NCBI GenBank assembly: GCA_005883865.1
Contig: VBAO01000199.1
Coordinates: forward strand, 1 to 9,475
Origin: Candidatus Segetimicrobium genomatis
GTDB taxonomy: Bacteria > Sysuimicrobiota > Sysuimicrobiia > Sysuimicrobiales > Segetimicrobiaceae
Direction: 5' to 3'
Length of the DNA stretch: 9,475 nucleotides
The notes beneath the pieces are model-generated. The model was not told the DNA's origin and searched no databases. It saw only the letters and a program-made list of their open reading frames with translations. A program made the translations under genes and the position numbers. This document shows, piece after piece, positions 6,727 through 9,475 of this stretch (within the stretch, counting starts at the first letter, position 1; each line of letters begins with the position of its first letter).

Positions 6727-8274
6727 CTAGCTCACGCTGACATCGCTCAGGAGGACGTAATAGTCCGCGCGGGCCTCGTACCCGCGCACGGTATCGCGAA
6801 CCCCGTAGATCGCCTGGCTGTAATACGGCCAGATCGTGGGCTCCTCCTCGGTCCACAGGATGCGCTGCAACTCCTCGTACCGTTGCGCGCGGATCCGGGG
6901 ATCCGGCAGGCGGGCCTCCGCGATCAGCTGCTCCACCTTCGGGTTGTAGTAGCGGGAGAGCCCAACGGCCCCCGCCTTGGTGAACCACTGGCCAAAGTAC
7001 CAATCGGGATCGTGGGGCAGATGCGCCCAGCCGGAAAAGAACATATCGTACTTGCCGGCCGATCGCAGCTGGCGGGCGGTCGCGATCTCCAGATTCCTGA
7101 TCTCGAACCGGACCCCCACGTCGCGCAGCATCGATTCGACCGCCTGCGCGATCTCGAGCTGCTTGGGGTAGAGATCCTTCATCAACACGAACTCCAACGG
7201 CTGCCCCTGGTACCCGGCGTCCCTGAGCAGCGCCTTCGCCTTCTCCGGGTCGTACGGCTTGACGCCCAGGTTCACATGACCGATCAGGCCCGGCGGGATT
7301 GGGCACACGGCGGGCCGCGCCGTGCTCAGCAAGAGATCCTTGATGATCGCGCTGCGGTCGATGCCGAGGGAGATCGCCTTGCGGAGCTGGAGGTTGTCAT
7401 TCGGGGCCTTGGCGAGCTGGAAGAGCCACTGCTGCACCTCGAGCCCGAGCAGGCTCTGCACCTTGACGCCCGGGCTGGCCTTGAGGGTCTGCGCCATGTC
7501 GGGCGGCACCCGGTCGATGACATGGAACTCGCCCGACCGGAGGCCGGCCGCCCGGGTCGAGAGCTCCGGGATGAAGCGGAAGGAGACCCGCGCCACCCTC
7601 GGGATCCCACTCTTCCAGTAGTGTGGATTGGCGGCCAGATTCACCACTTCGCCGCGGGTCCACCCGGCGAACTGGAACGGGCCGGTCCCGACCGGCCTCT
7701 GGAAGAAGCTGTCTTCCCTGCCCGCGGCGCCCGGCGGCAGCATGCCGAGCATCGTCAGATGGGCCGGCAGCGAGCCAAAGGGCCGCTTGGTGGTCACGGT
7801 GACCCCGTACTCCCCGTCTTTCTCGATCGCGTCGAGATCCTGGTACACGAACGCCTTGATAAGCTTCGTGTTGTCGCGGACGCGCCTGAGGGTGTAGAGG
7901 ACGCTGTCGGCGTTGAACGGGGTTCCGTCGTGAAAGGTCACGCCCTTGCGCAGGGTGAAGCGCCAGGTCGAGTTGTTGATCGCCTCCCACGACTCGGCCA
8001 GCGCCGGCGTGAACTTGTGGTCGTTGGTCACGTCGATCAGCGGGTCGAAGATGTGCCGGAGCACGGAGGTGGCGGAAATCGAATAGTGGTCCGCCGGATC
8101 GAGGACGAGCATGCGCTCTGACACGGCCGCCACGATCCGGCCGCTTCGCTGGGTCGCCCCGTAGGACGCCGTTGGGAAGATGCGCAGCCCGAGGGCGCCA
8201 CCAAGCACCAGGCCGCCGCGCGCCAGAAACCGGCGGCGGCTCACGCGTCGGACGTTCGGTTGCGATTTCCTCAT
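6727..8274 (-). CDS. Peptide-type ABC transporter substrate-binding protein (family 5) with Tat signal
   Basis: This 515-residue extracytoplasmic solute receptor is of the DppA/OppA class (SBP_bac_5), a usual length. The N-terminus has a twin-arginine motif, SRRRFLA (12-18), followed by a hydrophobic stretch (20-33) and a possible cleavage site near SYGA (37-40). This points to Tat rather than Sec export. No lipobox cysteine is visible. The mature domain shows the family hallmarks: HIFDPLIDVTND, then FTPALAESWE, then WRFTLRKGVTFHDGTPFNADSV, each read here in separate blocks, followed by VGTGPFQFAGW, QLRKAISLGIDRSAII, YDPEKAKALLRDAGY and YDMFFSGWAHLPHDPDWYFG. These fit binding of peptides or peptide-like solutes, though nickel, glutathione and sugar binders share the fold. 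It is first in transcription order before the two permeases. The ATG at 8272-8274 has GGAGG eight bases upstream. The stop is TAG at 6727-6729. Confidence 0.93.
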   Translation of the reverse strand: MRKSQPNVRRVSRRRFLARGGLVLGGALGLRIFPTASYGATQRSGRIVAAVSERMLVLDPADHYSISATSVLRHIFDPLIDVTNDHKFTPALAESWEAINNSTWRFTLRKGVTFHDGTPFNADSVLYTLRRVRDNTKLIKAFVYQDLDAIEKDGEYGVTVTTKRPFGSLPAHLTMLGMLPPGAAGREDSFFQRPVGTGPFQFAGWTRGEVVNLAANPHYWKSGIPRVARVSFRFIPELSTRAAGLRSGEFHVIDRVPPDMAQTLKASPGVKVQSLLGLEVQQWLFQLAKAPNDNLQLRKAISLGIDRSAIIKDLLLSTARPAVCPIPPGLIGHVNLGVKPYDPEKAKALLRDAGYQGQPLEFVLMKDLYPKQLEIAQAVESMLRDVGVRFEIRNLEIATARQLRSAGKYDMFFSGWAHLPHDPDWYFGQWFTKAGAVGLSRYYNPKVEQLIAEARLPDPRIRAQRYEELQRILWTEEEPTIWPYYSQAIYGVRDTVRGYEARADYYVLLSDVSVS

Positions 8275-8282
8275 CTGCCCCC

Positions 8283-8287
8283 CCTCC
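8283..8287 (-). promoter_or_regulatory. Shine-Dalgarno site of the binding-protein gene
   Basis: The - strand reads GGAGG within a G-rich stretch, eight bases before the ATG at 8274, which fixes the start that gives the intact twin-arginine signal. The rest of the 126-bp gap (8275-8400) shows no AT-rich -10-like sequence that I would call a promoter. Confidence 0.65.
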
Positions 8288-8373
8288 CTACCACCCCTAC
8301 CCCGGCGGCGTGCCCACCATCTGCACGCACTCGTTCGTCGCGGCCGGCGGGGACCCCTCGACGATCGTTTGAG

Positions 8374-8390
8374 CCCGGCGCCGCACCGGG
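8374..8390 (-). terminator. possible hairpin just after the RlmD-like gene
   Basis: A 5-bp GC stem (CCCGG at 8374-8378, CCGGG at 8386-8390) with a 7-base loop lies about 10 bases beyond the TGA of the RlmD-like gene. No T-run follows on the - strand (it reads CTCAAACG), so this is at best a weak or Rho-assisted stop and may be chance in GC-rich DNA. Confidence 0.2.
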
Positions 8391-8400
8391 ACCCCGCGGC

Positions 8401-9475
8401 TCACGCGGACGCGGTGAGCAGCGCGTGGACCCGGCTGGTGTGCGGGCTGAGGTCGATCGGCTGCACCCGGCCGATGCGGAACCCCGCCCGCTCGAGCGCG
8501 GCGGCGTCCCTCGCGAGGCGCCCGAGCGTCCGGCCGAGGTACACGACGCGTTGGACCCCGGCCCGGCGGAGCGCCGGGGGGAGGTCCGAGGCCAGCCCCG
8601 GCCCGGGGGGGTGGAGGAACGCCAGGCGGACCGGCCCGCGGCGCCCCGCCTTCTCGAGCGCGCGCACGGGGCTCCGGGCGTAAAACAGGCAGTTCGTCAT
8701 CTGGTTGAGGCGGGCGTTCTCCCACGCGGCGTCGAGTTCGGGGACCGTCGTCACGCCGACGACGCGCGCGGCGGCCAGCGCGACATGGAGGGTGTAGCCG
8801 CCGATCCCGGCGTCCGGTTCCAGGACGGTGTCCGCGGGGGTCGCATCGAGCGCGCCGAGGATGATCTCGATCAACCCCGGGAGCGCGCGGAGGTTCATCG
8901 GGAACTCGGCCAGCAGGGGCACGTGGTACCGGACCCCTGCCACCTCTTCCCGGACATAGGGACGGCCCCACAGCAGCCCGGCCTGCCGGCCGGCGAGGAG
9001 GTGCCCGAGGCGCGGGGCGCGGACCTCCATCAGGCTCACCAGGCGCGGGACCCGGTCGAGCAGCGCCCGGACGGCGGCCTGTCGATCGTCCGGACCCAGG
9101 CGCCGGGTGACCGACAGGCCCAGCATGACTTCCCCCGTGGCGGTCCCGACCCGGCTGATGATGCCGCGGAGGGCGCCCGCGATCGGGTGGAGGGCGTCCC
9201 ATGCCGCCCGGACGCTGGTCAGCGCCGCGACGTTCCCCGGATGCTGGACCGGGCACTGGCCGACCTCGATGATCCGGTCCCCGCCCCAACTGAAGAACCC
9301 CAGCACCCGCCGGCCGCCGCGGAGGCCGACGGCGGCCTCGAGGTGCGCGCGGAACTCCCACGAAGGCTCCCAGCCGATCGCCGGCGCGATGGGCCGGCCG
9401 CGGAGCCCGCCTCGCTCGAGGGCCTCGGAGACGAGCGCGGTCTTCTGCTCGAGTTGCGCCGGGTACTCGAGGTGC
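8401..9475 (-). CDS. RlmD/TrmA-family protein lacking catalytic residues (5' end outside window)
   Basis: The frame runs from the right edge of the window to TGA at 8401-8403, giving 358 codons. The GTG at 9306 is internal: the 56 codons before it encode HLEYPAQLEQKTALV and WEFRAHLEAAVGLRGG, which match the conserved entry to the RlmD fold. The true start, and three of the four iron-sulfur cysteines expected there, lie outside. QCPVQHP (Cys codon 9253-9255) matches the family's fourth cluster cysteine. Then come EFPMN where FFQVN is usual, a SAM-loop-like VLEPDAGIGGYTLHVA (8779-8826), and NARLNQMTN. Motif IV reads HPPGPG (8596-8613) instead of DPPRxG. The nucleophile motif reads VYLGRTLGRLARD where VYVSCNPATLARD is usual. 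The ending is DLSPHTSRVHALL where the family has PHTxHVE. Catalytic Cys, Glu and Asp are thus replaced. The family makes 5-methyluridine in rRNA or tRNA; this member probably does not and may only bind RNA. It is separated from the importer genes by 126 bp. Confidence 0.85.
   Translation of the reverse strand, partial: HLEYPAQLEQKTALVSEALERGGLRGRPIAPAIGWEPSWEFRAHLEAAVGLRGGRRVLGFFSWGGDRIIEVGQCPVQHPGNVAALTSVRAAWDALHPIAGALRGIISRVGTATGEVMLGLSVTRRLGPDDRQAAVRALLDRVPRLVSLMEVRAPRLGHLLAGRQAGLLWGRPYVREEVAGVRYHVPLLAEFPMNLRALPGLIEIILGALDATPADTVLEPDAGIGGYTLHVALAAARVVGVTTVPELDAAWENARLNQMTNCLFYARSPVRALEKAGRRGPVRLAFLHPPGPGLASDLPPALRRAGVQRVVYLGRTLGRLARDAAALERAGFRIGRVQPIDLSPHTSRVHALLTASA

Noticed and set aside
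8297..9361. Open frame of 354 codons on the - strand overlapping the RlmD-like gene
   Set aside because: It is a shifted-frame shadow rich in Arg, Pro and Gly with no family resemblance, while the frame ending at 8401 shows continuous RlmD-family similarity to the window edge.

Overview
This is a GC-rich bacterial window with long, tightly packed genes and very short intergenic gaps. No stretch of 300 bases lacks a gene, and I see no rRNA, tRNA, CRISPR array, insertion sequence or phage gene. The style suggests an uncultured-type soil or sediment bacterium. The wording of the DNA polymerase palm (a TTVRGSAAGS loop and MPDIDVDF) is of a kind I associate with Terrabacteria-like lineages, but I cannot name a phylum from this window.

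Layout: (1) On the + strand, bases 1-1415 hold the 3' part of a membrane UbiA-family prenyltransferase. It reads without a stop into a hydrophobic segment and then an intradiol-dioxygenase-like domain. (2) Convergent with it, 1438-4785 on the - strand is dnaE, the catalytic subunit of the replicative DNA polymerase III. (3) Upstream of dnaE on the same strand is a peptide-type ABC importer set, transcribed in the order binding protein (6727-8274), DppB-like permease (5748-6668), DppC-like permease (4876-5751). No ATPase genes accompany it here. (4) At the right edge, also on the - strand, 8401-9475 is the C-terminal part of a protein of the RlmD/TrmA RNA uracil-5-methyltransferase family, open at the window end.

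Two results stand out. First, dnaE contains a perfect 203-bp in-frame direct repeat. A palm segment carrying the third catalytic aspartate has been copied into the PHP domain, where it takes the place of most of the middle of that domain. The palm copy also directly follows an apparent loss of about 20 conserved residues. This is either a remarkable recent rearrangement of an essential gene or an assembly chimera; the exact identity of the copies and the damage at both sites make the artefact explanation the more likely one. Second, the RlmD-like protein keeps the family's fold signatures but has replaced the catalytic cysteine, the catalytic glutamate, the motif-IV aspartate and a SAM-contacting glutamine, so it looks like a non-catalytic relative. 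The UbiA/intradiol fusion is also unusual, and its dioxygenase domain seems to lack one of the two iron-binding tyrosines.

The three importer genes probably form one transcription unit: the two permeases overlap by 4 bp, the binding protein is 58 bp upstream of them, and dnaE follows 90 bp downstream with its own strong ribosome binding site. The importer would deliver peptides or similar solutes if paired with ATPases encoded elsewhere. The other genes have no evident functional link to it.
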